From Vibrionales bacterium SWAT-3 (GTDB lineage: Bacteria; Pseudomonadota; Gammaproteobacteria; Enterobacterales; Vibrionaceae): a stretch of 64,000 bases of DNA. Made by a program: the position numbers and the translations under genes. This document shows, piece by piece, positions 1 to 9,718 of the stretch. The stretch is from assembly GCA_000169995.1 (NCBI GenBank), contig AAZW01000011.1:1-64000 (forward strand). The letters are read 5' to 3'. The notes beneath the pieces are model-generated. The model saw only the letters and a list, made by a program, of their open reading frames with translations. It was not told where the DNA came from and did no database searches. The first letter of the stretch is position 1. Each line of letters starts with the position of its first letter.

Positions 1-679
1 ACACCATGGTTGAGTGGCTGAAGATCGGTCCATGGTTAACATTTACCCCATCGATACCGTTTTGTTTCGCAAACTGTTTCCAATCTTTACGAGAGGTGTC
101 ATGCAATAGCGTATGACATGTTAAATCTTTTAGAGATTCTAATGGCTTTGTCCCCAATAACACTGAAGGTGAACACAGTGGAATCAAGTATTCTTGATAC
201 AGCTTATCGGCTCTCAGTCCCGGCCAATTTCCTCGACCGTAGTAAATAGCCACGTCCACATCATCCGTCAACGAGCCTTCATCCATATCAACCGCTTTGA
301 TTCGAACATCAATATCAGGTTCTTGTTGATTAAAGTCAGCAAGCCTTGGCACCAACCACTGAATCGCGAAGCTTGGAGGCAAACTGATGGTTAACGCGCC
401 CTTCTCACTTCTCTCAAGCACCTTATCAGTTGCCTCAGCCAGCGATGTAAATATATCTTTGATATCCAAGAAGTAGCTCTGCCCTTCTTCTGTAAGCAGT
501 AAAGAGCGGTTTCTTCGGCGAAAAAGCTTCAAAGACAGAAACTCTTCAAGCGCTTTGATCTGATGACTCACCGCAGCTTGAGTAACAAACAACTCTTCAG
601 CGGCACGCGTAAAACTCAAGTGTCGAGCCGCAGCTTCAAACACTCTTAACGAGTTTAATGGGGGTAATCGACGAGACAT
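1..679 (-). CDS. gcvA: GcvA, LysR-family regulator of glycine cleavage (3' end cut by window edge)
   Basis: Partial gene: about 226 codons are visible from the ATG at 679 down to base 1, and the C-terminus lies outside the window. The protein starts MSRRLPPLNSLRVFEAAARH and continues with a LysR winged helix-turn-helix (about residues 20-60, motif RAAEELFVTQAAVSHQ), then the effector-binding domain. It matches E. coli GcvA almost residue for residue over the DNA-binding part as I remember it. GcvA activates the glycine cleavage operon when glycine is present and represses it otherwise, and it drives gcvB. The divergent sRNA gene next door is the same arrangement as in enterobacteria and supports the name. 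Confidence 0.93.
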   Translation of the reverse strand, partial: MSRRLPPLNSLRVFEAAARHLSFTRAAEELFVTQAAVSHQIKALEEFLSLKLFRRRNRSLLLTEEGQSYFLDIKDIFTSLAEATDKVLERSEKGALTISLPPSFAIQWLVPRLADFNQQEPDIDVRIKAVDMDEGSLTDDVDVAIYYGRGNWPGLRADKLYQEYLIPLCSPSVLLGTKPLESLKDLTCHTLLHDTSRKDWKQFAKQNGIDGVNVNHGPIFSHSTMV

Positions 680-735
680 AGTTACTCTCTAAATAAGCAT
701 TAGTTTTTTTTATCTGAAACATTATAATTTGTCCA

Positions 736-764
736 TTGCCTAGCGGCTAGAGAAATTCTATATT
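736..764 (+). promoter_or_regulatory. Predicted gcvB promoter
   Basis: TTGCCT (736-741) and TATATT (759-764) are separated by 17 bases, a good sigma-70 layout. It lies about 60 bases upstream of the divergent gcvA start, where GcvA would bind to control both genes. The transcription start would be near 771. Assigned by eye. Confidence 0.55.
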
Positions 765-770
765 TCATTC

Positions 771-983
771 CGCAGCAGCTAGCCTGGACGGCTTGATTCT
801 CTCTAGAATCAATTGGCTTAGCTCCTGCGATGTTGTGTTTGCAAACTCGTACTTTTCGAGTTGGGTAGAGTTCTACCAAATGTTTTGTTGCAGTTATACA
901 CTGAAACGAGGCATCTACTTCCTGTATTTATTTTGACCTGTCTGTCAAATTTGTTTACACCGCCTATACGGCGGTGTTTTTTT
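771..983 (+). ncRNA. gcvB: GcvB small RNA
   Basis: Hfq-dependent regulatory RNA that represses many amino-acid and peptide transporter mRNAs. Direct support: the GU-rich seed block GATGTTGTGTTTGCAAAC at 829-846 matches the R1 region of enterobacterial GcvB; the later block CTTCCTG...CCTGTCTGTC (about 918-946) matches the conserved 3' region; a perfect terminator ends it at 983; and it is divergent from gcvA. The 5' end is inferred from the promoter, giving about 213 nt, close to the known length. The ISL3 element begins 42 bases after the terminator, so the RNA itself is intact. Confidence 0.85.
957..983 (+). terminator. Rho-independent terminator of gcvB
   Basis: Perfect 8-bp stem ACACCGCC (957-964) with GGCGGTGT (970-977), loop TATAC, followed by a run of T to 983. 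Confidence 0.9.
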
Positions 984-1025
984 ATGCCCAGAGAAAAATA
1001 ACAACAAGTTTATCAATAGCTATAC

Positions 1026-1203
1026 GGCTCTTCTCCGCTTAGATGAGCTTGATTTCCGGATAAATGGTAGAGTGAGTTTCTAGGATTGAGGTTTGTCTAA
1101 TCTTCAATTTAAAGGGCTCTTCTCCGCTTAGATGAGCTTGATTTCCGGATAAATGGTAGAGTGAGTTTCTAGGATTGAGGTTTGTCTAATCTTCAATTTA
1201 AAG
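1026..1203. repeat. 89-bp tandem duplication of the IS left end
   Basis: Unit 1 (1026-1114) and unit 2 (1115-1203) are identical by eye. Each holds the 22-bp terminal repeat plus the last transposase codons and stop. The target-site repeat flanks the outer copy, so the duplication is inside the inserted unit or arose after insertion. Confidence 0.92.
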
Positions 1204-2366
1204 TAATCAGTATCCCTTACTCCTCGGGCTCTCCGTCTAAGAAGACCTATCGATACATTCCCTGCTTCCACTCGGGCATTCGTCAGCTTATATTTTGCAT
1301 AGTTGCAGATCCCAACTCTTCTCTCCCAAAGCGCGTCTGCAAAGTTGATGAGAGATAAGATCCTCGTCTTTTTAGCAAGCTGGCACCACGCATCAAGCGC
1401 TGCGATCATCAAGTCAAAATTACGTTCATCCCATAAGGCTTGAAGCTGCTCTTTGAGCATATAAATCGTACAAAGAGTCTTATTGCTTTCCAGTAAATCA
1501 TCTAGCCTATCTGACTGCTTATCGCTTAATTTCGGCGCATTTTTGAGGAGTAAAAATAGCGTCCCTTTAAGCATTTTCTTCTCGTCATGTGTTCCTTTCC
1601 TAAACGCTTTATTACGCTCTTTCCTTATCAGAAGAGAGTAGTTCTGCATAACGTGAAACCGGTCAAAAACGATGTCTGCATTCGGAAGAGCGTTTCTCAC
1701 TGCTGATTGGTAAGATTGCCCCATATCCATTGATACCGCTTGGATGCCGTCTCTCGTTTGCGGTGATAATTGTTCAAAAAAGTTGATGAGTACGTTTGAA
1801 GTCCGCCCATGGTCAACCCAAATAAGTTGTCCTGAAACGAGATCATAAACGACGGTCATATAATCATGGCCTTTAGCCCTGGCGACTTCATCAACGCCAA
1901 TATGAACAAGGTTGGTCAACTTCTTAGGCTCTAAAGCAGGCAAGGTAGAGAGAAGGAATGCTTTATCGATATTTTTCACGGTTTCCCAGCGTATGTCTAA
2001 ATGCTTCGACACTGCGTGGATGCTCATATAGCGGCACAGTCCACTAATAAAGTGACAGAACCTCTTTGTATAACGACTCCCCTTATCAACAAAATCAGCC
2101 TCTTCAATCAACCTTCGGCCGAGCCTATCCCTTGTCTGAGCCAATTCAATTTCTATAACGCAAGGGCGACCACTGACAGGTAAATCCGACAGGCGACGGT
2201 GAACGTAGTGGTCGACGGTGCGCGGAGCTCCAGTCTCAGGATCAACAACTTTACAGCGTCTATCTCGCTTGCACTTGACGAGTACTGAATGAGAGCTTTC
2301 TTCAAGCGTTACAGACTGTACGGATTGGCCTTTAAAGTTAAATAGAGCGGAAGATAATAACGACAA
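1128..2366 (-). CDS. ISL3-family transposase (DDE)
   Basis: 412 residues, the family's normal size and apparently intact. The visible DDE triad is Asp159 (HIGVDEVARAKG), Asp214 (VSMDMGQSY) and a Glu in NARVEAGN near residue 367. The N-terminal third has paired Cys residues (Cys32, Cys38) and basic patches of the zinc/helix-turn-helix part. It cuts and rejoins the 22-bp ends. The stop codon lies inside the terminal 89-bp unit, so the last 25 or so codons are also present as an untranslated copy in the outer unit. Family call from motifs and repeats; the exact IS name was not determined. Confidence 0.92.
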   Translation of the reverse strand: MSLLSSALFNFKGQSVQSVTLEESSHSVLVKCKRDRRCKVVDPETGAPRTVDHYVHRRLSDLPVSGRPCVIEIELAQTRDRLGRRLIEEADFVDKGSRYTKRFCHFISGLCRYMSIHAVSKHLDIRWETVKNIDKAFLLSTLPALEPKKLTNLVHIGVDEVARAKGHDYMTVVYDLVSGQLIWVDHGRTSNVLINFFEQLSPQTRDGIQAVSMDMGQSYQSAVRNALPNADIVFDRFHVMQNYSLLIRKERNKAFRKGTHDEKKMLKGTLFLLLKNAPKLSDKQSDRLDDLLESNKTLCTIYMLKEQLQALWDERNFDLMIAALDAWCQLAKKTRILSLINFADALWERRVGICNYAKYKLTNARVEAGNVSIGLLRRRARGVRDTDYFKLKIRQTSILETHSTIYPEIKLI

Positions 2367-2469
2367 ACTACAACACTGATATATAAGGTGGGAAGCGATT
2401 GTAAATCAATGTGTTAGCGGTTTTATTGTTAGTTTATAGACTCATCTAAGCGGAGAAGAGCCGCTATAC

Positions 2470-2762
2470 TAATTAATCCTTACTATTTTCTCACTCTACT
2501 CACAAAATTTAACGCCTGCTTACGTAAACAATCATACGCATAAAAAGTTAAGCATTTCATTGCGCACTTTGGTAACAACTCTCACCTAAACTCGATTTAT
2601 CACATGGCCTTGTTTTTACGACAAAAGAGCGTACGAGTAAGGCAGTAAAACCACTTTATCGATTACAGAATAACAATCAACCGATAAATAAAAAGCCGCT
2701 TACTTTTCAGTAAGCGGCTTTCTGTATCTGTTACAACCTAAGTCATACTATAAACAAGCGGA
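2470..2762. other. Gap between IS and thiI
   Basis: AT-rich, no open frame with a credible start. The only recognisable element is the thiI terminator at 2692-2721. Confidence 0.6.
2685..2721 (-). terminator. Terminator of thiI
   Basis: 12-bp stem: 2692-2703 (AAAGCCGCTTAC) pairs with 2710-2721, loop TTTTCA. Read leftwards the stem is followed by a U-rich tail (2685-2692). Confidence 0.85.
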
Positions 2763-4211
2763 CTATGGGCGGTAAACCTTAACGTTCTTGAAGCCCTGCT
2801 CTTGCAAGTAAAGTGCTTGTAGACGGCTCATAACACCACGGTCACAGTACAATAGGTACTCTTTACCTTGGTCTAAATCACCAAATTGCGTCGCTAGCTT
2901 GTAGAAAGGAAGGTGTTTTACATCAACGCCATCGATTTCTAATGGGCTTTCGTCTTCTTCGTCTGGGCTACGGATATCAAGGACGATAGCGTGTTCAGCA
3001 ACAGCTTGAACCTGTTCCACTTCTGGAGCTTGCTCTTGGCTCTCTTTCTCAATATCACGGATATCCATAACACGAGCGTTCTCGATCACCTGCTCTAGAA
3101 CTTCAAAGTTAAACTTAGCTTCTTCTGCTTCAAGTTTACCTTTCTTCGCTTTCACTGTTGGCTTCTTAGAGATAACACCACAGTATTCAGGCATTACTTT
3201 CGCAAAGTCTTCAGTACCGATAGTACGAGCAAGGTCGATGATGTCTTCTTTGTCCCAGTTGATAAGTGGACGAAGGATCAGCGTATCCGTTACGTTATCG
3301 ATATGACGCAGGTTAGTTAGCGTTTGGCTTGATACCTGACCTAGTGCTTCACCAGTAACCAATGCTTCGATCTTTAACTTATCTGCAACCATGCCACCAG
3401 CACGCATGAACATACGCTTAAGCACCACGCCCATTTGGCCGTCTTCTACGTTCTCAAGAATTTCAGCCACGACTGGTTCAAAGTCTACAGAGATGAACTT
3501 CACTTTTGCCGAAGAACCGTACTTGTTCCATAGGTAGTGAGCCACTTGCTTAACGCCAATCTCGTGCGCAGGACCGCCAAGGTTGAAGAAACAGTAGTGA
3601 ACTTTAGAGCCACGTTTGATGTGTAGGTAGCTTGATACGCCAGAGTCAAAACCACCAGAGATCAAACTCAATAGGTCTTCTTGAGTACCGAGAGGGAAAC
3701 CACCAAGGCCTTTGTGACGCGCCAGAACTTGGTTAAGTTTATCGTTAGCCACTTCAACTTTAACCGTTACTTCTGGATCTTTCAGCTTAACGCGTGCCGA
3801 CTCAACCGCTTGGTTCAGACCGCCACCTACGTAGCGCTCAAGCTCGATAGACGTGAACTCATGCTTACCACGACGCTTAGCACGAACAGAGAACGTTTTA
3901 CCTTTAATATCAGCACGGCTGCGCTCTAAAACTTGCTCATAGATATCGTGCAAATCTTTGAAGTCTGACTGTTGTACTTCTAAAGAGTGGTGAATACCAG
4001 GAGTATGAGTCAGAGCCTCTAACACTTCTGTGTAGTACTTATCACTCTCAGACGTCACTTCGATATGGTCACGACGGTTAAATACCGCAACACCTTCACA
4101 GCGACGCTGAATAACGTTACGAATGTTGCACTCTAGAATCCTTGTGAAGCGCTTACGCACCGATTCACTTTTTACAAAAATTTCCGGATGGGGCTTAACA
4201 ATAAATTTCAT
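2763..4211 (-). CDS. thiI: ThiI, tRNA 4-thiouridine synthase / thiazole sulfur carrier
   Basis: 482 residues, the same length as E. coli ThiI. Order: N-terminal ferredoxin-like region and THUMP domain (about 60-165), PP-loop adenylation motif SGGFDS (185-190), the Cys in [11 protein letters not shown] (about 344) and a C-terminal rhodanese domain with the persulfide Cys in LYCDRGVMS (about 456). Both reactive cysteines are kept, so it should both thiolate U8 of tRNA and pass sulfur to thiazole synthesis. It is monocistronic with its own terminator; the upstream gap separates it from pomB. Confidence 0.97.
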   Translation of the reverse strand: MKFIVKPHPEIFVKSESVRKRFTRILECNIRNVIQRRCEGVAVFNRRDHIEVTSESDKYYTEVLEALTHTPGIHHSLEVQQSDFKDLHDIYEQVLERSRADIKGKTFSVRAKRRGKHEFTSIELERYVGGGLNQAVESARVKLKDPEVTVKVEVANDKLNQVLARHKGLGGFPLGTQEDLLSLISGGFDSGVSSYLHIKRGSKVHYCFFNLGGPAHEIGVKQVAHYLWNKYGSSAKVKFISVDFEPVVAEILENVEDGQMGVVLKRMFMRAGGMVADKLKIEALVTGEALGQVSSQTLTNLRHIDNVTDTLILRPLINWDKEDIIDLARTIGTEDFAKVMPEYCGVISKKPTVKAKKGKLEAEEAKFNFEVLEQVIENARVMDIRDIEKESQEQAPEVEQVQAVAEHAIVLDIRSPDEEDESPLEIDGVDVKHLPFYKLATQFGDLDQGKEYLLYCDRGVMSRLQALYLQEQGFKNVKVYRP

Positions 4212-4526
4212 AGTACGTTCACAACATTAATGTTCAAAATTTTTAAAAGGCTCTTCGCCAAGTAAATTGGAAAATTTACACAGCACTTGAAGCAAGAGTA
4301 GATCATATCTAAATCTAAGGGCGCGAATTATACATGAGAAAGCGAAACAAGGAAAAGAGTGCTTGCTTAGGCACCAGTAATAAATGCGCACCTTATTAAA
4401 AATAGCATGCTTACTCACAGCCTGTAGCCAAAGAGGTCAATCAACCGTTCATCGCCCAAATAAAAAGCCCAACCTCATCATAAGGTTGGGCTTTCTGGTC
4501 AATTAAATCTCTCGAGATAACTCAGG
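4212..4526. other. Gap between pomB and thiI
   Basis: Holds the pomB terminator (4464-4494) and presumably the thiI promoter. A 63-codon minus-strand frame at 4227-4418 has no ribosome site or family resemblance and was not called. Confidence 0.6.
4464..4494 (-). terminator. Terminator of pomAB
   Basis: 12-bp perfect stem AAAGCCCAACCT (4464-4475) with 4483-4494, loop CATCATA, and a T-rich tail on the minus strand. Confidence 0.88.
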
Positions 4527-5480
4527 CTATTGAGAGATAGCTGGGACTTCGTCACTGTATAGCGGCTCCCCCTGCATGATGCTGATTTCTACACGGCGGT
4601 TTAGGCTGCGCTGCCATTCAGTATCGTTAGGCTCTACTGGCTCTGTATCCGCCATACCACGTACTCTCAAACGTTGATGAGAGAATCCGCGAACCTTTTC
4701 CATCTCTTGAGCAACAGATACAGCTCGCTGAGATGACAGATCCCAATTCGAGCGATACAGCTCAGAATCAAGACGTTGATTATCAGTGTGACCTGAGATT
4801 CGAACAATGCCCGGAACATCTTTCACCAATTCAGCCACTTGTCTCACCAAAGGTCGAAACTTAGGCTGTAAGAAAGCAGAGCCCGATGGGAATGCACCCT
4901 TCTCACGAATTCGAATCACAATCTGTTGGCCTAGATTTTCCACCTCAATCGCGCCTTGGTCGATCTCTCGTTCCAACGCCTTCTTGATGCTTTCCATCAA
5001 GGTTTCCATCTCTTGAGATTGAGCTTCGGCTTGCTGTTGCTGTTGGTCTGACTCAGAGTTTTGGTTGTCGTGAGTCGATACCTCTGGCGACTTGCCTCCA
5101 GTCATCTTGCCTTGGTCACGCATGGTACCACCAGCGCGCTCAGATTCACCTTCATGAAATTCCAGTGTCTGCTGAGTGATATCTATCGTTTGCTGCATGA
5201 TCACATCAATTGGCGTTGGCTCTGGGCGACCAGGGCGAAACTCTTGTGCAATGATGCTGGTCCCTTTCGGGATGTCTTTGACTTCTAGGCGGTTCTGTAC
5301 ACCAAATGCGAACTTCATCGAGCCAGCGATCTGCTTAAACTTCAGTACATCCATCTCAGAGAATGAGAGTAGAAGTACGAAGAAACACATCAGCAGTGAC
5401 ATCAAGTCAGCAAATGTTCCCATCCATTGAGGTAACCCCGGAGGAGGACATTTACATGGATTCTCTTCATCCATCTTCAA
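4527..5480 (-). CDS. pomB: PomB, sodium-driven polar flagellar stator subunit
   Basis: 317 residues. One transmembrane helix near the N-terminus with the ion-binding Asp25 in GTFADLMSLLMCFF (Asp24 in V. alginolyticus PomB), then a plug/linker rich in Q and E (about 110-160) and a C-terminal OmpA-like peptidoglycan-binding domain (about 185-300, motif GHTDNQRLDSELY). It forms the stator with PomA and anchors it to the cell wall, converting sodium flow into torque. Six bases separate it from pomA upstream, so the two are cotranscribed and end at the 4464 terminator. Confidence 0.97.
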   Translation of the reverse strand: MKMDEENPCKCPPPGLPQWMGTFADLMSLLMCFFVLLLSFSEMDVLKFKQIAGSMKFAFGVQNRLEVKDIPKGTSIIAQEFRPGRPEPTPIDVIMQQTIDITQQTLEFHEGESERAGGTMRDQGKMTGGKSPEVSTHDNQNSESDQQQQQAEAQSQEMETLMESIKKALEREIDQGAIEVENLGQQIVIRIREKGAFPSGSAFLQPKFRPLVRQVAELVKDVPGIVRISGHTDNQRLDSELYRSNWDLSSQRAVSVAQEMEKVRGFSHQRLRVRGMADTEPVEPNDTEWQRSLNRRVEISIMQGEPLYSDEVPAISQ

Positions 5481-5486
5481 CTCCTC

Positions 5487-6251
5487 TTACGCTGGTTCAC
5501 CATCAATCGTACGCTTACCTTCATTTAGGTAGCTCTTCAGGTAACCATCAATAACTCGTGGGTTTTGACCATCTTGAATCGCTAACACACCATCCATCAC
5601 CAAACGACGGTTCAGTGTCTCTTGGTCACGACGCAGTGCAAGCTTGTCTGCGATAGGGAAAAACACCATGTTCGATAGAATTGCGCCATACAGCGTAGTC
5701 AAGAGTGCAACTGCCATCGCTGGGCCGATCGCTTTAGGGTCATCCATGTTCGAAAGCATGGCAACCAAACCAACCAAGGTACCGATCATACCCATCGCAG
5801 GAGAAACATCACCAAATGCAGAGAACACCTTCGCCCCCTGCTCGTGACGCTCTGTCGTTAGCGCAATATCTTTTTGCAATGCAGCACGCACCACATCACC
5901 GTCATGGCCATCTACCAGCAGGTCGATACCCTTTTGCATAAAGCTGTTGCTGATTTCCATCTCTTCGAGTGCTAAGAAGCCACCTTTACGAGCAGCGTCT
6001 GCCATTTCAACAATCTTAGCGATAAGGTCTTCAGGCTCATCGGCTTTAAACATAAAAGCTTTGCCGGCAATCTTAGTCGCGCCAAAGAACTGTCCCATGG
6101 TGAACTTCATCAGAACAACAAACGTTGAACCACCAACCACGATCAAAATGGATGTCGTGTCATAGAACATCCCGAGGCTTCCACCTAGGATCATTGCCAT
6201 GATTACAAAGGCAAATCCACCAATCAAACCTATTAGGGTTGCTAAATCCAC
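5487..6251 (-). CDS. pomA: PomA, sodium-driven polar flagellar stator subunit
   Basis: 254 residues with four membrane helices (about 5-25, 32-52, 150-170, 180-200). The cytoplasmic loop keeps the charged residues Arg88, Lys89, Glu96, Glu97 and Glu99 that contact the rotor protein FliG. A MotA/TolQ/ExbB-type proton/sodium channel domain covers the second half. Five PomA with two PomB form the stator. First gene of a two-gene transcript; the promoter lies in the 6252-6548 gap, shared divergently with xseB. Confidence 0.97.
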   Translation of the reverse strand: MDLATLIGLIGGFAFVIMAMILGGSLGMFYDTTSILIVVGGSTFVVLMKFTMGQFFGATKIAGKAFMFKADEPEDLIAKIVEMADAARKGGFLALEEMEISNSFMQKGIDLLVDGHDGDVVRAALQKDIALTTERHEQGAKVFSAFGDVSPAMGMIGTLVGLVAMLSNMDDPKAIGPAMAVALLTTLYGAILSNMVFFPIADKLALRRDQETLNRRLVMDGVLAIQDGQNPRVIDGYLKSYLNEGKRTIDGEPA

Positions 6252-6548
6252 TGAGCACTCCTCATGCTTTTTTGTAGCTCTATGTCGACGATAATCTTTT
6301 TATCGGCAATACTATAAGATCTTTTAGTAAATTCTTGGCCTAAGTATCACACTTTTGCTTTTTGTATCACAACTATTACCCGCTTGCCCGTTCTCGAGCA
6401 GTCATAAACTCGATAAAGGTGAGGTTATTAGATGAAAGTGGCTTCAAGCCTCTTAAAAACGAACTTTCTAGCAAAATTTATTGGTTACATTTGACCATCT
6501 CAACGCCCTAAGGTAACGTTCGTTCATCTTTCCAAACGCAGATTTATT

Positions 6549-6791
6549 ATGGCTACTAAGAAACCTGAAAATATGAGCTTTGAAGCGGCAATCGAAGAGC
6601 TCGACGGCTTGGTTGATCAACTAGAAAACGGTGATCTAGCTTTAGATGATGCGCTGAAAAAATTTGAACGAGGTATCTCCCTCGCTCGTGCAGGTCAAAG
6701 TAAACTAAACGATGCAGAACAACGTGTTAGCATCCTACTGCAAAATGACGAAAATGCAGAACTGAGTGACTTTAACCCACAACCAGAATAA
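6549..6791 (+). CDS. xseB: Exonuclease VII small subunit
   Basis: 80 residues, typical XseB length, with the family core FEAAIEELDGLVDQLENGDLA and a C-terminal helical hairpin. It binds several-fold to the XseA large subunit (not in this window) to form the single-strand-specific exonuclease. It heads the xseB-ispA-dxs operon, an order shared across gammaproteobacteria; ispA starts 8 bases downstream. Confidence 0.96.
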   Translation: MATKKPENMSFEAAIEELDGLVDQLENGDLALDDALKKFERGISLARAGQSKLNDAEQRVSILLQNDENAELSDFNPQPE

Positions 6792-6799
6792 CGAATTGT

Positions 6800-7696
6800 A
6801 TGAGATCCCCTATGATCGAGACTTTATTGTCTTATCAAGCACGTAATAACGAGCAACTGAACCTTTGGCTTGACCGCCTGCCACACCAAAATCAGAACCT
6901 GATCAACGCAATGCGTTATGGGTTACTTTTAGGCGGCAAACGCGCGCGTCCATTTCTTGTCTATATTACAGGGGAAATGCTTGGTTGCACCGCGGAAGAA
7001 CTCGATACTCCAGCTTCTGCAGTCGAATGTATTCATGCCTACTCTCTGATTCATGATGACCTTCCAGCAATGGACGACGACGAACTGCGTCGTGGCCACC
7101 AGACTTGTCACATCAAATTCGATGAGGCGACGGCTATTTTAACGGGTGATGCACTACAAACTCTGGCATTTACTATACTTGCAGAAGGCACATTAAGTGC
7201 TGATGGTGAAAGCAACCGCGTTCGAATGATTCAACGCCTAGCTGAAGCCTCTGGAGCTCAAGGTATGTGTATCGGTCAGGCACTCGATATCGAAGCGGAA
7301 AACCGCGCAGTGACGCTTAAAGAGCTGGAAGAAGTTCACCGCAATAAAACCGGTGCTCTTATGAAGAGTGCAATTCGTTTAGGTGCGCTGGCTGCAGGTG
7401 AAAAAGCGTTCGAGGTGCTGCCTCAATTAGATAAATACGCAGACGCCATCGGATTAGCCTTCCAAGTTCAAGACGATATCTTGGATATCATTGGCGACAC
7501 CGAAACTTTGGGTAAACCACAGGGTTCTGACCAAGATTTGAACAAAAGTACCTACCCTTCTTTGCTAGGTTTAGAGGGCGCTCAAGAAAAAGCGCAATCT
7601 CTGCTGCAGGAAGCGCTTCAAGCTTTGGCCGCGATCCCATACAATACCCAGTTACTCGAAGAGTTCGCCCGATACGTCATCGAGCGCAAGAACTAA
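6800..7696 (+). CDS. ispA: Farnesyl diphosphate synthase
   Basis: 298 residues as opened from 6800; a second ATG at 6812 (MIETLLSYQARNN) fits the family N-terminus better and may be the real start. All-helical prenyltransferase with the first aspartate-rich motif DDLPAMDDD (86-94) and the second FQVQDDILD (near 230), which bind the Mg-diphosphates. It condenses isopentenyl diphosphate with dimethylallyl and geranyl diphosphate to give FPP for quinones and undecaprenyl phosphate. Lies directly upstream of dxs, the first step of the same pathway. Confidence 0.96.
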   Translation: MRSPMIETLLSYQARNNEQLNLWLDRLPHQNQNLINAMRYGLLLGGKRARPFLVYITGEMLGCTAEELDTPASAVECIHAYSLIHDDLPAMDDDELRRGHQTCHIKFDEATAILTGDALQTLAFTILAEGTLSADGESNRVRMIQRLAEASGAQGMCIGQALDIEAENRAVTLKELEEVHRNKTGALMKSAIRLGALAAGEKAFEVLPQLDKYADAIGLAFQVQDDILDIIGDTETLGKPQGSDQDLNKSTYPSLLGLEGAQEKAQSLLQEALQALAAIPYNTQLLEEFARYVIERKN

Positions 7697-7717
7697 GACA
7701 ATAAGCGCGCATTACCT

Positions 7718-9601
7718 ATGACTCTTGATATATCAAAGTACCCAACTCTTGCTTTGGCTGATAAGCCAGAGGATTTGCGTCTTCTCCCAAAAGAGACGCT
7801 AACACAGCTTTGTGATGAATTACGCACCTATCTTCTTAACTCAGTGAGCCAATCAAGTGGTCACTTAGCGTCAGGCTTAGGTACGGTAGAGCTCACAGTG
7901 GCTCTACACTATGTGTACAACACGCCTTTTGACCAATTGGTTTGGGATGTTGGACACCAAGCATACCCACACAAAATTCTTACCGGTCGCCGTGACCGCC
8001 TGTCGACTATCCGCCAAAAAGACGGACTGCACCCATTCCCATGGCGTGAAGAGAGCGAGTACGACACCCTTTCTGTTGGTCACTCATCAACATCGATCAG
8101 TGCTGCACTCGGTATGGCGATAAGTGCCAAGAAAGAAGGCAAAAACCGCAAAGTTGTGAGTGTGATTGGTGACGGTGCGATTACTGCTGGTATGGCATTT
8201 GAAGCCATGAACCACGCAGGCGATGTTCACAATGACATGCTGGTTATCCTAAACGATAACGAGATGTCGATTTCTGAAAACGTAGGTGCGCTTAACAACC
8301 ACCTAGCTCAAGTTCTTTCTGGCAGTCTTTACACGTCTATTCGTGAGGGCGGCAAGAAAGTGCTATCTGGCGTTCCGCCGATTAAAGAGCTAGTTCGTCG
8401 TACAGAAGAACACCTAAAAGGCATGGTTGTCCCTGGAACCATGTTTGAAGAGCTAGGCTTTAATTACATTGGCCCAGTAGACGGCCACGATGTAAACGAG
8501 CTGATTAAAACGCTTAAGAACATGAGAGACCTAAAAGGTCCTCAGTTCCTGCACATCATGACCAAGAAAGGCAAAGGCTACGAGCCAGCGGAGAAAGATC
8601 CAATTGGTTACCATGCTGTACCTAAATTCAACCCAGCCAAATTAAGCCTATCAAAAAGTACTAGCTCTAAGCCAACGTTCTCAAAGGTTTTTGGTGATTT
8701 CCTGTGTGATATGGCAGCGCAAGATCCTAAGCTAATGGCGATCACGCCAGCTATGCGTGAAGGTTCTGGCATGGTGCGTTTCTCGAAGGAATACCCAGAC
8801 CAATACTTCGATGTAGCGATTGCTGAGCAGCACGCCGTGACGCTAGCAACTGGTATGGCGATTGCGGGTGATAAGCCGATTGTGGCTATCTACTCGACGT
8901 TCTTACAACGCGGCTACGATCAACTGATACACGATGTCGCTATCATGGATCTACCGGTTATGTTCGCGATTGACCGCGCAGGTCTTGTGGGTGCCGATGG
9001 TCAAACACACCAAGGTGCGTTCGACTTAAGCTTCATGCGCTGTATTCCAAACATGGTGATCATGGCACCAAGCGACGAAAACGAATGTCGCCAAATGCTT
9101 TACACTGGCCACCAGCACAATGGACCAAGTGCGGTTCGATACCCTCGTGGTAATGGCATGGGCACAGAGATTCAAAGCGAGTTTACTGCACTTGAGATTG
9201 GTAAAGGACGTATCGTTCGTGAAAGCTCAAAAGCAAAAGATGGCGCTAAGGTTGCTATCCTAAGCTTTGGTACTTTCCTAGAAAATGCACTTCAAGCTGC
9301 TGATGCAATGGATGCGACCGTTGCAGACATGCGCTTTGTTAAGCCGCTAGATGAAGCTCTAATCAAACAACTTGCCGCTGACCACGATGTATTGGTGACT
9401 ATCGAAGAGAATGCGATTGCCGGTGGTGCAGGTGCAGGTGTGATTGAGTTCTTGATGCAAGAGAAACTGCTAATGCCAGTACTGAACCTTGGCCTACCAG
9501 ACAAGTTCATTGCTCAAGGCACTCAAGGCGAACTACATGAAGAGCTAGGCTTAGACGCGAAAGGTATTGAGAAGTCTATCTCTGAGTACCTTGCTAAATA
9601 G
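7718..9601 (+). CDS. dxs: 1-deoxy-D-xylulose-5-phosphate synthase
   Basis: 627 residues, normal for Dxs. Thiamine-diphosphate enzyme of the transketolase type: TPP/Mg site [16 protein letters not shown] (about 152-167), pyrimidine domain with the conserved Glu in [14 protein letters not shown] (about 370), and a C-terminal transketolase domain. It joins pyruvate and glyceraldehyde 3-phosphate in the first committed step of the MEP pathway, feeding IspA upstream and also thiamine and pyridoxal synthesis. Last gene of the operon, followed by a strong terminator. Confidence 0.97.
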   Translation: MTLDISKYPTLALADKPEDLRLLPKETLTQLCDELRTYLLNSVSQSSGHLASGLGTVELTVALHYVYNTPFDQLVWDVGHQAYPHKILTGRRDRLSTIRQKDGLHPFPWREESEYDTLSVGHSSTSISAALGMAISAKKEGKNRKVVSVIGDGAITAGMAFEAMNHAGDVHNDMLVILNDNEMSISENVGALNNHLAQVLSGSLYTSIREGGKKVLSGVPPIKELVRRTEEHLKGMVVPGTMFEELGFNYIGPVDGHDVNELIKTLKNMRDLKGPQFLHIMTKKGKGYEPAEKDPIGYHAVPKFNPAKLSLSKSTSSKPTFSKVFGDFLCDMAAQDPKLMAITPAMREGSGMVRFSKEYPDQYFDVAIAEQHAVTLATGMAIAGDKPIVAIYSTFLQRGYDQLIHDVAIMDLPVMFAIDRAGLVGADGQTHQGAFDLSFMRCIPNMVIMAPSDENECRQMLYTGHQHNGPSAVRYPRGNGMGTEIQSEFTALEIGKGRIVRESSKAKDGAKVAILSFGTFLENALQAADAMDATVADMRFVKPLDEALIKQLAADHDVLVTIEENAIAGGAGAGVIEFLMQEKLLMPVLNLGLPDKFIAQGTQGELHEELGLDAKGIEKSISEYLAK

Positions 9602-9635
9602 CTTTCAGTAGCGCACTGCATAAGCAACAAAACAA

Positions 9636-9665
9636 AAAAAGGTTGGCCCTAGGGTCAACCTTTTT
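9636..9665. terminator. Bidirectional terminator between dxs and the ABM gene
   Basis: Stem AAAAAGGTTG (9636-9645) with CAACCTTTTT (9656-9665), extended inward by CCC/GGG. T runs on both strands serve dxs from the left and the 9719 gene from the right. Confidence 0.88.
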
Positions 9666-9718
9666 AGTATCCGCTAACTCATTAGCTAGCCACTGTTTAA
9701 GTCAGTTGTTACAGCAAA

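Larger units (their letters stand above)
1026..2462 (-). mobile_element. ISL3-family insertion sequence with duplicated end
   Basis: The element carries one transposase gene on the minus strand and ends in perfect 22-bp inverted repeats beginning GGCTCTTCTCCG (left copies at 1026-1047 and 1115-1136, right copy 2441-2462). It is flanked by a 7-bp direct repeat GCTATAC (1019-1025 and 2463-2469); ISL3 elements usually give 8 bp, so one base may have changed. The outer length is 1437 bp, the canonical element (1115-2462) 1348 bp. The difference is an 89-bp tandem duplication of the left end. It sits between gcvB and thiI and interrupts no gene I can see. Confidence 0.9.

Noticed and set aside
194-394. 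66-codon plus-strand frame
   Set aside because: Shadow of gcvA on the opposite strand.
4227-4418. 63-codon minus-strand frame upstream of thiI
   Set aside because: Overlaps the expected thiI promoter, composition is unlike coding sequence, no ribosome site.
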